Shown here piece by piece: positions 46,708 to 59,725 of a stretch of DNA of 64,000 nucleotides (position 1 is its first letter; every line of letters starts with the position of its first letter). The position numbers and the translations under genes were made by a program. The stretch comes from Acorus gramineus (taxonomy: Eukaryota; Streptophyta; Magnoliopsida; Acorales; Acoraceae), in assembly GCA_030737835.1 (NCBI GenBank), contig CM060854.1, positions 18,389,858 to 18,453,857 on the forward strand. The letters run 5' to 3'. The notes beneath the pieces were generated by a model. The model did no database searches. It had not been told where the DNA came from and saw nothing but the letters and a program-made list of their open reading frames with translations.

Positions 46708-49700
46708 ATGGATTCTCCAGAGATGAAGGCCTCCTCATCAGTTTCTCCGGCGAAGGTTCAGGTCTCTCTCTCTCTCTTGAAGTCCTTATGTGTGTTTGAT
46801 TTTATTATGCGAGTGGAAGTTCGGGTTTTGATTCTCGTGGTCCTGCATTTCAACTAGATTGATCAGCATCGACCATGCTATGCTTTATTTCCACTGTTTA
46901 TTTTTCTTTATTTTTTGGAGGTTGATGATTTGAATTGTGAAAATTATTGAAAATATGGGTTTTGCTATGATGATTGAATTTTGAGGCCGGTTTAGAAGAT
47001 TTTTGTTCTTTTAGATTATCGTGGTATCTGATTTTCTTGAAATGTTATTCAATGTGGAGAAAATGTGATTGCAAATGTAGGATTGTTTGGGACTTTGTGC
47101 TGGTTGTTTTGAGTTGGGTCTATGTGTTTTATTTAATTGAAGCAATGTTCTAAAAATCCCCTGATTAATCCCCTGCCTAGACCTAAGCGGTCCCAGCCTG
47201 CAACACTTAGCGCCTAGTTACTTTTTCAATTAATCCACAGTTGATTAATAAGTTATTAAGTCACCTTATATATTATATATCTATTAATTAATTTTTGATG
47301 CTATCCTTATTATGCTTATATTATTAATTTTGTTTTGATATTATTTTGTAGACTAAAATCATTACATATATAATATGTTTATATATATATATATATATAT
47401 ATATTATATTTATTATTATAAAAAGTGATTGATTAATCCCCGTCTAGCCGATTAACCCCTAGTCCCTCCTCAACCGCCCGACTAGCGCCTAGCGCTTTTT
47501 ACAACATTGATTTGAAGTAATTAATGCTTACAGTGAGTGACCAATTTGTTTGAGTTTTAGTTGAAAACCATTCCTGTGAATATGTAATGTGATTCTTTGA
47601 TGTGGGTTTTAATAATTCGTTATTCATTTTTTGTTTCTTCTGGGTAGGATTCTCCCTTCTTCAATTACCTTGAGACCTTGTCTCCCATAGAACTGATTAA
47701 AGAACAACGCTTTTCGGAGTATAATTTCCCTCACCCATCTCCCCTGTTCACCTCTCCTCGCACTAACCCCCCGCAAGATGCGAGCTTCTTGAGGAGGTAT
47801 TGATTTCCTTACTAAGCCTCAAAGTTCAGTAATTTTGTTTTTATGACCAACAAAATGTAAAGCTCCTTTTTCTTTACAGGCTTGAATTTCCATGCTCATC
47901 CGATGTGGCATTCTATGGTGAGGTTGATGAGAAAGCGAAGATACTTGTGAGGGATGTTGATATCTGTGGATCTTCTATTCCTCTGTCTGAGTTAAAGTAT
48001 CATGGTGAGAAGGACTCTAAACAAGCTCAAACTTTTAGTCCTACTGCTGCCATCGATGAGCTTCTTACTGATTCAATGGAGGCTAGCTTTAACTCAGCCA
48101 ATTTGCATGTTTTGAACTTAAAAAGGGACACCGGTATTGTTCAAGCTTCGCTGAATGGTAGGAATATCACTGATGATGACCAAAAGGAAAAGCAAGCTGA
48201 TGTTGCTGAAAATTTCATCACATTGGGTCAAAATGAAGTGGATCGGAAGAATGAAATATCAGTTTGTGTGAAGTCTGGTTACACTGAGAATGCTGCAGGA
48301 AGAGAAGTGATCGATGGAGTTAAAATCAATGAAGATCCAGCACTAATAAATGAGAAAATCGATGACCCTATTGAGACTGGTACTTCTCGACAAACAGATC
48401 CCACAAAAGGTTGTGATCCACATATTGAGCATGCGACTGCCACATGCTCTGCCTCTTCCATGTACAAGGACACACATTTTGACATTATGGAGTGGTGTAA
48501 GGAACTGCTTTCTGACCACTCAGGTGTTGGTAATCATCCATCACGAGATGTTAATCCCCAAAATAGTGGAAACGGATTAGGGGTAAAACAGGACTGTGCT
48601 ACCCATTGTCTACCGGAATCTTCACAGAATGCTCAGACAAATGAAAATTTCTCTGAGAATGCCAAGAACTATGGTGGGGTTACTGAAAGCAATATGAAAT
48701 ATGATATTGAGGTATAATATTTCCTTCTTCAATAACTAATTATTGGATTAGTATTGTTTGTTGAAACTTGAGATTAGCTAATTCATTCATCATCTGTGCC
48801 CGCTTTTTCATACACATTTATGTCATTACCAGTAAATCCAAGAGGCACCATGCTATGGTGAAGTGGCAGTTCTTTCTTTAATTGTGATAATGTCTTGCAC
48901 AGTAATTTCATTTCCTCATGCAGTTTGTGATTATGCATCCCACTAACTTGTGTAAGTTATTAGACAAGAAAGTGACAGTTTTGTGAGAGTTGATGCATCA
49001 ATAGAGTAATAAAATAGAGTGCCAGTGGAACAATATACAAGAAAGTTAATGAACTTTCGACTGTCTCGTGTACAACCATTATCCATGATACTGCACCTTT
49101 AGACCTTCAAATCCCCCATGTATCTTTCCAACGCTCATGTGGTTTCCACCTTGTTAATGGAAATTATTTGATAATTGATATGGGGCTGGTGGTTTAAGTC
49201 CATGATCAAATCACCTAATTTTGCATATTATGTGTCTCCTGGTAATATTAACATTTTTTATTCTTTTCCTGACATTGTTGCTTCTACATTTTCATGATGG
49301 AATGGATCATGTTGAATACATAAACAACACTTACAGATCTGTTATGATTAGGGCATCAAAACAAGATTTCAATTACAGTAGGATGTTTTTTTTTTTAACA
49401 AATAAAATTAATGTAGGATGCTAGTATTCATTTTAACCTGAATTGTCACGAATGAATGTCTGCATTTTTGCCAGAGGTTTCTGTAGTTTATCCTAATTTC
49501 CATTCATTTTCAGTGGTGCCCTCTTCAAGATGTTAATACTTTGGTGGTTATGATATGTTGTGGGATTTGTCTACTATGGCAACATTGTTGTTGTGAATTT
49601 ATCTGCGTTTTTTGAGAACCTTAAGTAGACAATATTTTGGCGTATGTTTGGTCTGTTTTATTTTATTTTATTTGTGTTATTTGTCTCATTGATGCAGGAG

Positions 49701-52700
49701 AGTAATCTACATCAACGTGCAAATATACATAAGCGTCTTCATTCTGTGGCTGGTAAGGTATACATGACAAGCAGTGAAAATGAGAATATTGCACTTAATG
49801 CATTCTCACAAGCGAGTTCAATTGACTTTGAGCCATCAAATTCATGTCAATCAAATGAAAGACTCAAGAAATCAACCCAATACACCTTTCACCAATTGTC
49901 AACAAGGGCTTCATGCACATATAAAACACCAAAAGCCGGCTCTGACAAGGTGGATGTATATGCTCATAAGAAAGGAAAATCTTCATTTCCATCCGGTATC
50001 GGCCTTCACTTAAATACCATTGGAAATGCTACGGCGATAAACTATGGTGGGATTATGCATTCAGCTGAAAATGAAAATATGGGTTCAAAAGGAACAAAAT
50101 CACCGTCTGCTATTGAACATCCATTGTTAGAAGGTTCCAAGAGTTGCTCTGTTTCAGTCAATGTAGTTGACAATCTTTCGGTGAAACCAACCCTGGTTCC
50201 GGCCTGCTCTTTGGCTTGCACTGAAAATACTAAAGAGGACTACAAAGATACTCAGGAAATGGTACTTGTGAATTCCTCTGCTGGTTTTTCAACATCTGCC
50301 AATGCTCCTCTTAATATCGAGCCATTGAGTGTTGGTTCTTGTGTGGCACCATTTGATATGAAAAACCCTACTTCACAAGGTCCATGTAGGTTTGAGGAAG
50401 CCAGCCAATTAAGCCCCTGGAAAAAAAGGTTGGTGGATTTGTTGTGTTGTGTTTTAATATTCAGGTTTCTCTGTGTGGTTTCCTAGCTTTTTACTTAAGG
50501 AGCAGTAACATGCAGGAAGAAGAATGTTGCCGAGGATGATGGATGTAAGCATTGTAGCTGTAAGAAGTCAAAATGCTTGAAGCTGTAAGGATTAAGTATT
50601 AATACTAATTGTGCATGACAATGCATTTAATATTCTGTAAGTGTTATTTGCAGTAGATGATGTTTTTCATATATTTTGCAGCTACTGTGACTGTTTTGCT
50701 GCAAAAAGATATTGCTCTGAAACTTGCATATGCAAAGATTGCTTAAACAAACCCGAATATGAAAAGTTTGTTTTTAATTCACGGCAGAAGATAGAATCTC
50801 GCAATCCAACTGCATTTGCTCCGAAGATTGTTCAGCTTGTCACCGAGTCTCCACAGAAGAGTGGTGTAAGAACTTGATCATTAAATTGACTTATTTGAAA
50901 TTTCATGTTTCTGAAACATAAATTTCATGCCATGTTCTCATTCTATAGGAAACTAAGAAGCACAGAACATCAGCATCAGCCAGACATAAAAGAGGTTGCT
51001 ATTGCAAGAAGTCCATGTGTCTAAAAAAATATTGTGAATGCTTTGAGGTGACTTTTTTTGTCAGTTGCAACTCTCCTTTTGTGCTTGTGATAGGATTTTA
51101 ATATATCCTTATGTGCGTTGTAATCTTGGTTTGCTTTTGAAGGCTAATGTCGGATGCTCCAATGAATGCCGCTGTGATAATTGTAAGAACACATTTGGCT
51201 CAAGAAAAGGTAAGATTCACTTTTAAATTTTATAAATTCTCCTTGTTTCTAAAAGCTAGCTTTCATTTCAATGTCATTTCAATTGAGTTCAGAAAGACCA
51301 CCAATTGATGACCATTTAGTTGATATTGCTATTGTAGCTGTGGTGTACGAGTGATGCAGTGAAGAAAGAGGAACATGCAAAAGAGAGGGATATGACAAAT
51401 AGGCAAAACCATAATGGAAGCTAAAAGAGTCACCAAGGATCTCTTTCAAATTTTGGAAAATAATAATAATAAACTGAACTACTTTTACAACTCTAATAAG
51501 CCTATTTACAACATGAATATATCTAAATCTAACAAATCTTAACAAACTTATTTTAAAATCCATTAATAAAATCTATAGTTATATGGTAGACCCTAAAATA
51601 ATTATGTAAACTAATTATTTACATAAAAATAATCAAAACAACCCTTTTTAATTTGCATCATTCTCTTTGGGTTGGAGAGAGTTGGTCCTCAAACTCAATG
51701 GGTTGCATTCTCGATCATATGAGGTGGAGTAAATCCTGACCAATGTTCGAAAAAGCCCGCCTAGGCCCAGATTAATCCCCTGCCTAGGTCTAGGCTGTCC
51801 CAGCACGAAACGCTTAGCGTCTAGCCGCTTTTTCAATTAATCCCCAGTTGACTAAAAAGTTATTAAGTCACCTTATATATTATATATCTATTAATTAGTT
51901 TTTTATGCTATCCCTATTGTACTTATATTATTAATTTGATTTTGATGTTATTTTGTTATTATTTTGTAGTGTAAAATCATTACATATATATCATGTATAT
52001 GTATATGTATTGTATTTATTATTATAAAAAGTGATTGATTAATCCCCGCTTGGCCGATTAATCCCTAGTCCCTCCTCAACCACCCGACTAGCGCCTAGCG
52101 CTTTTTGCGACATTGATCTTGACGATCCAAGGGCCTCGCTATCTTCCTTGACGCTCTCATGGATGTTTTTTTTGTTTTCATCACAAGCAAAGTTGGTCGA
52201 AGTGGAGTCTTCGAATTGTGGTTGATGTTGATGTCATGGGTTTGCTCCATATAACACATCTCATGGAGGTGCTTGATATTTGTCTTCTCATGGAACTCGA
52301 GTTGAACCAAAGGTCCTCTCCTTCATGGATGATACATTGGGCGCGCATTTCACCTTTTCTGATCCATTGTGAGAAGATCTCGAAGAAAGACTGGATGCCC
52401 TCACAAGAGGAATGGACACGAGTGTTGTTGAGCCGAATCGAGGTGTCGTTGCACACTGCCAATCCGTTCTCATTAGACGATCTACCGACTGTGGTGGAGC
52501 CATCCGTATTTGATGTGAACATTGTGATGGACCAACAAAAGTATTTTCTGAATCATCGTCATGAGAGGGACTCTGATTGAAACCAAGAGCTCGTGTCGAA
52601 GGCTTTGGACTCGAATATGGTTGATGCTGGATCTCAAGGTTGTCGAGCTACTCCTTAAGGTTTTCTAGTGTCTAGTTCATGTTGCCCACCATAGCAGCAA

Positions 52701-55700
52701 TTGTTTTCAATTGTCCGTAACATATCTTCCTTTGGATCTCTAACTTCATGATTCATGGCACCTTGTCTAGACCTCGCCCAAAAGGGAAGCTCGAGCTGAT
52801 GCAGTGAAGAAAGAGGAACCTGCAAAAGAGAGGGATATGACAAATAGTCGAACTATTATTACTTCAACAAAACCATAATAGAAGCTAAAAGAGCCACCAG
52901 ATAATAATAATAAACTGAACTACTTTTCCAACTCTAAAAAGGCCTATTTTTAGGCATTAAGTTTGTTGAGATGAGAGAATATTTTATTTAAAACTCAGCT
53001 CCTCTAACAAATCAATAGATTACTAACAACCTAATCCTAACAACATGAATATTTCTAAATCTGACCAATCCTAACTAACTTATTTTAAAATCCATTAATA
53101 AAATATATAGTTACATGGTAAAACCGTAAAATAATTATCTAAACTAATTATTTAAATAAAAATAATCAAAATAATCAAAACATACCTTTTTAATTTGCAT
53201 CAATGAGACAATTTTAAATGATGCACTTAAAATGTCATCGCTTGTCGATAACGTCATAAAAAAAAGGTTTACCAAAGCACCTTTTAGTAGATTGGTAGAG
53301 GTATCCCTTCTTCACCGAGGGGTCTAAAAATTTTTTTACCATGCAGTCAAGCACCAAAAGAAGTCACAGAAACAAGATCTAGTTACAGAAATGGAGAACA
53401 TAGAGACGTGCATGTAGGAATATCCCCAGTCCAAATGGTTATCAAAGCCTATAAGTGCTGTGTTTGAGATTCCCATAGAATAATCTCTTGAATCAGATTG
53501 CCCGGTGCAGAGCAATCAAATTAAGAAAATTTCAAGTCTCTAGGTTCCTTCTTGTTGTAGACTCACATATCATCAAGTCAAATATGTGCCATTTCCAAAA
53601 AATAAAAATTAAGTCAAATATGTGAGCAACGCTAGAGGGCTTGTTATGTTTGATCATAAGTTGCTCAAACTGTGATTTCTAACCAAACTTGCCAACATAG
53701 TTGTCTAGGCAACTGGGTGAGCCTAGGTGGTGACCATGCTCCTAGCCGTGTCTAGATGACGTTTAATTACACATGTTTTTTAATATGGTGATTTTATTAT
53801 TGTTAATCCTCTACTTATTCTGCTTTTTTTTTTTTTCTACGAGTATGAGATGAGGATACTACATATATAAATGAAAAGCCTTAGGTTGGAATACATCCCG
53901 GAAGGTTGGAGAGAGGGAACAGATACACTATCAAGATATTTTGTATTATGTTACTTCTATTTATTGTTTCTTTTTCGACATTGAAAAATGAGAAAATCAA
54001 TACCTAGTCATGGCCAATAAAAATATTAAATTTGTTTGATCAAATTATTTTAAGTAGACATTTTTTTTTTCTTTTACCATGAGTCAATGAATGATACAGA
54101 TAAAAATTAGCTTTTTTAGTTTGGCTAGATTTTTAAACAAATTGTTGTTTTGATTAAATTCTAGCTGTTCTTTTGTTTCGATTTCATCCATTCATAATAA
54201 ATGAGCCAAGTTCATTAATCATCTCCCAGATCCATTTATTACACCTAGGAAAACCAGGTGAGGCCTAGCAGGTTGGGTGATGCCTGGGCACATATACAGA
54301 CCTGGGTGCTCGCCTGCACACCGAACAAGTTGATTAATTGGATGGGCGCCTATGCACATATCGGTCACCTAGCTGCCTGGGCGTCGCATAGACAACTATG
54401 CTTTCCAAGGACATGTGAAGATGAGTTGGTTTGTAGTTTACACATTACAACCACATTAGACGGCATCTAGTGGCCATCCTAATTCCCCTTCTTTTTAATT
54501 TCTCGTGTGAAGATTTGTTCATGCATCACCAGCCACAAAATCTCTATTAATGAGTGGGCCCTGTCCTTATCCCACATTAATCCTCTGTCTACAAACTTAT
54601 GAAGTGATACAACCATGAAGATCCCATGCTGTTCACTGTTCTAGAAACGAGAGTTTATAAAATGTCCTATTGATTTATTGATTTACTGGTCATTAATGTG
54701 AATGCAATGGTGTGTAAGATCTGCACCACTAATATTTATCTCTACCATCTTTCTCTGTTGCTTTCATAAACATGGCTATGGTTTACCCCTTGCCTGATGA
54801 CCAAGTATTATATTGCTTGACAGGAAGTGCGCGTATCACCAAAGTGGATGATAGAAAGGCTGAAGATGAAGAATATGAGGACATATCTGATGAAAATGTA
54901 GATACAGTGAATATTAGTGATGCGACTCGCCAAAGGAAACCTTCACTCTTCTCACCAATGACACCTCTAGTCCCATGCTCAAAGTATGCTTCCATGATTA
55001 CTCAGATTTCCATTTCTGTAATTGCATAAAATTTTGCTTGCATACTAATGCTTTCCAATTTCTGTAATTGCATAAAATTTTGCTTGCTTGCATACTAATG
55101 CAGTCCAAGATCTAAAAACATGTTAAATAATGCTAAGGTTCATAGGTCTGTCAAAGAGGACCATATCTTGCTGCCATGCACATATCATGGTGTAATTCCT
55201 AGAGTGCCCAAAATTTGTAAATTTATTCCCAACAAAGTGGAAATCTTAGTCATGGAGGACTTGACTGCTTAACCTCCAATTCGCACAACTCTTTGTATCA
55301 TGGGATAATAATGCTGATAGAGTATTATCATGTTTCTTGAGATTTCAAGACCCATACAGAAGGAACTTTGCTACTTGCTTAGAGATGTCATTGAAAACTC
55401 TGTTGGTCTTATCAACTAAATAAACCAGCACTTGGAGATTCCCCTACATGGAGCGAATCCCTGATACATCTTACAAGCCACATTGGAAGGTGTGTGCTGA
55501 GCATCGAGTGGATCATCCCAAGAGTCAATGTAGGAGAGGTATTTGTCTCCCAGTTATCTCAGTCAATGAAAAATGTAGTCTGGTTGTTGCTTTGAGTGCT
55601 TAGATGTATGCAGACCAGTATTATATGGATTAGAGGACTCATCACATTATGTAAGAATTCTACATAGGGTAAAAGTAAATATCTAACTTTGAGACTTAGC

Positions 55701-56631
55701 TCATCCATGAAGGGTACAGAAACTTTAGTAAGAAGCTGTGTGGCTTATGTTTGCAGTTTCTTGTCATATTTTCTTCAACCCCAGTAAATCATGAAGCTTT
55801 ATTAGCCATTAATATTGTATTGCTGCTATTCCAACCCCTCTGTCCCTCCCTGTTTTTTTTATTTCTCATCTTATTTTCTTATAGTTCATTTATTTGTGCA
55901 TCCGTCTGCATAAGTTATCAAATATATTTTGCTCTTGCTTATCATTTTCAATATTTTCAATTCTGCTTATCATTTGTTATATTGTCACTTTCAGCAATAG
56001 AAGTGACCTACTACCCAAATCCCAGATATCCACAAGGAGGTACCTTTCATCTCCAGAATTTAGTGCCTCTGCCATATCATTGCACAAGAAGTCTCCAATA
56101 TCTACCAGGAGTTCAACAGGCATTAAGAGAATTGTAAAACTAGGAGAAGGAGGTGCAAGTCTACTCCCCCATGATCTTGAGCTTGATGAGCGTGGCAAAA
56201 AAAAATTGGATAAATCTTCATCTGGATGGGATGGAATTGGAGATATCTGTCAAGTAAACACATTGTCCCATCCTTCAGTAGAAGCTCCCACTTCAAAGTC
56301 TGGAACTGTGAGAATGTCCCGTGCCCCGGTTCAATGGCGCTGTTCACCTGGCACTCCAATGCCACAATTTGGTGGAAGCAAGTTCGTACCTGACTCTGTT
56401 AGTGGAATTTATAGAATCCCAGAAAATGATACTCCTGATATGATGAAGGATGCTCAAACTCCTATCAAAACTGTGAAGATAAGCTCACCCAAACAGAAGC
56501 GGGTGTCTTCTCCGAAAATTTTTCATGGGCTTAGCTCCTTAAGTTCTTCACCTGGTTTGAGAACGAGTCGCAAGCTCGTATTACAGTCCATGCCATCTCT
56601 TACGAGTGATTCTGAAGGGAGTGAAAAGTGA
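46708..56631 (+). CDS. TSO1: TSO1/tesmin-like CXC (CPP family) protein
   Basis: Eleven coding exons join in frame: 46708-46761, 47648-47796, 47880-48711, 49698-50428, 50516-50584, 50682-50865, 50949-51047, 51143-51209, 54824-54983, 55104-55145 and 55995-56631, giving about 1,007 aa. Near the N-terminus is [18 protein letters not shown], typical of TSO1/SOL proteins. The first CXC domain (about 599-636) contains [16 protein letters not shown], the linker has RNPTAFAPK, and the second CXC (about 690-725) has [16 protein letters not shown]. These cysteine-rich domains bind CHR-like DNA in DREAM-type regulators of cell division and flower development. The protein is longer than Arabidopsis TSO1 because of large exons 3 and 4. 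Intron 8 (3.6 kb) is swollen by transposons. The gene looks intact. Confidence 0.92.
47143..47509. mobile_element. hAT-type MITE in intron 1 of the CXC gene
   Basis: It starts CAATGTT and ends AACATTG, with CCTAGCGCTTTTT-like inner arms. The flanks AATTGAAG (47135-47142) and ATTTGAAG (47510-47517) make an 8-bp target duplication with one mismatch, as in hAT elements. A second copy of the family is at 51741-52115. Confidence 0.7.
48712..49697 (+). other. Intron 3 of the CXC gene
   Basis: An ordinary intron between GAG|GTATAA and TGATGCAG|GAG. I see no element or RNA in it. Confidence 0.7.
51352..53202. mobile_element. Small non-autonomous LTR element in intron 8 of the CXC gene
   Basis: Two direct repeats, 51352-51660 (309 bp) and 52797-53202 (406 bp), both start TGATGCAGTGAAG and end TTTGCATCA. 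Flanks ACGAG and ATGAG look like a 5-bp target duplication with one difference. A purine tract AAAAGGGAAG lies just before the second repeat, which places the element on the plus strand. The interior (about 1.1 kb, itself holding a hAT MITE) has no recognisable gag or pol, so this is an old non-autonomous fossil that needed another element's proteins. Confidence 0.7.
51741..52115. mobile_element. hAT-type MITE nested in the small LTR element
   Basis: Same family as 47143-47509, with CAATGTT and ACATTG ends. The flanks ATCCTGAC (51733-51740) and ATCTTGAC (52116-52123) form an 8-bp target duplication with one mismatch. It entered after the LTR element. Confidence 0.7.
53203..53695 (+). other. 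Rest of intron 8, no element recognised
   Basis: Intron sequence between the small LTR element and the next hAT-type element. No gene signal. Confidence 0.5.
53696..54400. mobile_element. hAT-type non-autonomous element in intron 8 of the CXC gene
   Basis: The ends CATAGTTGTCTAGGC and TAGACAACTATG are inverted repeats. The flanks CTTGCCAA (53688-53695) and CTTTCCAA (54401-54408) differ at one base, an 8-bp duplication of hAT type. The inner arms are rich in CCTAGGTG/CACCTAG words. There is no transposase; the frame at 54258-54470 lies in the repeat. Confidence 0.65.
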
Positions 56632-57725
56632 GATGAAACATTCATGGGTTGAAGAGTTTGATATTTTATGAATTCTGATTGTCGATTGTTCTGACTTGGT
56701 TTGATATTTTGGCTAGGGATGATGCAGGGAAAGACTGACTCTAACCTAATCCGCTGTTGATATCAATGTGCTCTTTTCATATTCATTTTTATGGTGCGAC
56801 CACCATTGATCGAAGTACAGATTGATTCAGAATTCTAACATGCAGAGAGAAGGTATGTTGATATATCAAGCGCAGATCGAGTATATATTTGTCTATTTCT
56901 GGTGCTTGGTTCTCCATCATCCACCTCTGGAATTTTTTTGGAAGTCTTTTGCTGAGAAGATTTATCAGGTTTTAGGTCTGAAAATAAATGATTATATCTT
57001 GCTCTATATTGAAGGTTGAAACTAGTAGGACCTCACAGAGATTTTTTTTTTCTTCTACTCTTTATCTTCTGAATTGGTTTTTATTCATAATGGAGTGGAC
57101 TCTTTATGGTATCTGTCATTATTATTTGAAGCTTTGTACTTCCATGATGGTTGATCTTCATGATTGCTTTGGTTTAGAGTCTTTATACGATTGAATGGGG
57201 AGTAAAACATCAACTGTTCAGCAGTTAAACAGTTTAACAAGCAGATTATAAGTGATGGATCCATTGATGGGCAAGGTATTTAGTGGGAATATTTGGGTGT
57301 TGAATGTTCACTGATTTCAAGTTATTATTCTCCATATTCAAATGTGGGAATATATGCAGCAATTTATCCTTATAAGTTGCTTTATTGGTCGTAATAGCAA
57401 ATTAAACACTGTTATATTAGGATTGTTTCCCATTGCAGAACACTAGCCAACTTATATGGATTGGATATCTTAACACCTCTACTTGTTTTAGATCTTTCGG
57501 ACACAAAATATTAATATTCAAATTTAGTTCTCTTTGTATTATGAGCAAATATAAATATTTTTCAGATAATCAATGTGTCTAAACATGAACCCCAATTTAA
57601 GTGATCGTGTGAGAATTGAAGCAGCCGCGAAAAATGTGAGTTGCAGTTAAGTTTATCAAACTTATCAAACTGATCCTAAATATTTGCACAAAAAAAAAAA
57701 GAGTCCAATCTTTGAGATGCCATTC
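56632..57725. other. Spacer between convergent CXC gene and kinase exon
   Basis: It holds the 3' UTR of the CXC gene and then the downstream region of the minus-strand kinase. No further gene is seen. Confidence 0.55.
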
Positions 57726-58581
57726 TCATCGGCCGGACACCGCGGACATGGCATATGAGTATGTCGACGAGAACGGCCCGCCGAACTCCTCCCGACTGAC
57801 CCCGCCCCCTCCCTCGGACGGCGCCTCCCGATCATCGTCAATCGAGAGGAGATCAACGATGATCATCTCTGTCTCCGGCGGCGGCTCAACTTGCGCGCGC
57901 CCCTCCAGCATGTCCACCACGCGCGCCATGCTGGGCCTCATCTTTGCCTTCTCCTGTATGCACCAGAGTGCGACGTGCACGAGCGCGCGCACCTCCTCCT
58001 CCACCACCTCTGCCTCCCCCGCCACCATCAGCCTCTCGTCCACCACCTCCATGAGTCTCCCCTCCCTCACCTTCTCGCTCACGATCCTCGGAAAATACGA
58101 CCACCTCCTTTGTGAATCGTCGCCCACGACGCGCACGTTGCGCCTCCCACCAACGATCTCGAGCAGGACCATGCCGAAGCTGTAGACGTCGGACTTCTCG
58201 GAGATGCCGCTGTCGAGGAGCCACTCGGGCGCTAGGTAGCCGCGCGTGCCGCGCACGGTGGTGACGATGCGGCTGGCGTCGCGGCTCATGAGCTTGGAGA
58301 GGCCGAAGTCCGTGACGCGCGCGCGGAAGTCCTCGTCGAGGAGGATGTTCTCGGGCTTCACGTCCAGGTGGAGAACGCGCGAGCGGCAGTCGTGGTGGAG
58401 GTACGCGAGCGCCCGAGCCACGTCGATCGCCACGCGACGACGCAGCGCCCACGGGAGGCACCGCGCCGACGCAGAGGAGACGTCGTCGTCTTTGTCGTCT
58501 TCCCCGTCACGCGCGCGGCGGTGGCGCGGGAAGATCCAATTGTCGAGGGAGCCATTGTGGACGAATTCGTAGACGAGGTAC
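57726..58581 (-). CDS. Receptor-like kinase, C-terminal exon only (At5g20050-like)
   Basis: After an acceptor ATTACACAG (minus strand) the exon reads YLVYEFVHNGSLDNWIF and ends AVSGR, 284 aa. It holds the hinge and C-lobe: the catalytic loop HLDVKPEN (a non-RD type), DFG in VTDFGLSKL, the APE motif in GYLAPEWLLDSG, and DVYSFGMVLLEIVGGRR. The tail includes EMIIVDLL. It is closest in pattern to the Arabidopsis At5g20050 kinase group. The glycine-rich loop, catalytic lysine, transmembrane segment and ectodomain are not found up to 64,000, so either exon 1 lies beyond the window or this is a 5'-truncated copy. It is much more GC-rich than its surroundings. Confidence 0.75.
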
Positions 58582-59503
58582 CTGTGTAATGAAATTATGT
58601 TATTCCACCTATATAATGACCTACTTGTTAAATCATGTGTCATCATTTTTTATAAATAAGTATAAACGTGCAACTTGGACCAGTTAAACCAGACCCAACC
58701 TAAAATTTGGGCGTTGGGGTTTTAACGTTCGGGTTCAACCAAAGCATAGGGATGACCGGGGACCATCCCAATAGGATACTCGACTTGACCCGACCGAGTT
58801 CGGTTGGGTCAGGATCAGGCTTGAGAAGATAAAATAAAACCTGACGGGTTTGGGACGGTACATGGGTTTACTTAGTAAAACCCGCCTCGAATGCAATTAA
58901 TATTAAGATTAAATATTTATTATAATAATTACGTAATTTATATTTTTCATTTGGTATTCCAAAAAAAAATAAAAAAAAAAAGAATGAATAAACTCAAATG
59001 CTAATTGAAATTTGAAATTATATAAATACACACGGGTTGTCTTTCGGTATTCCAAGAAAAAAAATTGAAACATTATATTTGTCACTTGTTATGGAGATTG
59101 AAAATTTATAGTTCTTATTTTATGTTTTATTTTATAGGGTTTATTCTAATAAATATTTATTTTTATTTAAAATTTCAAATTAGATTAAATATTATAAAAA
59201 AATATGTTTTAATATTTTCTTCCCAGACCTGTCATGGCCCAACCCGACTTAAATGGGATTGGTCGGGCGGGTTCGAGTTTTTTATATGCTTGTTGAGACG
59301 CCTTTGGGATGAAAAAGTTAAACCAGTCATAGATTTAGGACAAGATTTTGTGAGCGAGTTTGGGTTTAAGATTCACAAAACTCGTCTCAACCCACCCCGT
59401 TACCATATTTACCCGAGCAACCGGAACTTAATTTGGGTTGAGTTTGGGTTGAGAGTTCAAGTAACCCCAGCCAACCCGAGCTAATGTCTCCATATCTAAC
59501 TAA
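58582..59503. other. Intergenic DNA with GGGTTGGGT-type repeats
   Basis: Clusters of CCCGACC and GGGTTGGGT words at 58,670-58,870 and 59,225-59,480 resemble hAT-derived repeats seen widely in plants. No gene can be supported; the frame at 59065-59484 runs through these repeats. Confidence 0.45.
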
Positions 59504-59722
59504 GGCTCCGTTTGGGAGTGTAGTGGGAGACTCGGCGTCGGTGGAAGCGTAGGTGCGTTGAAAAATCATTGTTTCAATGCGTCCGAACCGCGAGAAAAAA
59601 TAGGCGTCGAACGCACATTTTCATTTCAAACGCGAACACCGGTTATTGTGTTTGTTTGGGCGGTGGCGGTGCACCGAGTCGGCCAACGCGAACACGCTCA
59701 AACCACGCTCCCAAACGGAGCC
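59504..59722. mobile_element. Tourist-like MITE (PIF/Harbinger type)
   Basis: This 219-bp element has inverted ends GGCTCCGTTTGGGAG and CTCCCAAACGGAGCC, flanked by TAA on both sides (59501-59503 and 59723-59725). The 3-bp TAA/TTA duplication and the GGCTCCGTTTGG terminus are hallmarks of Tourist MITEs. The interior is GC-rich and lacks an ORF. Confidence 0.85.
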
Positions 59723-59725
59723 TAA

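Noticed and set aside
52181-52580. ORFs of 113-120 codons inside the small LTR element
   Set aside because: They overlap on both strands and resemble no gag, pol or host domain. The element appears non-autonomous.
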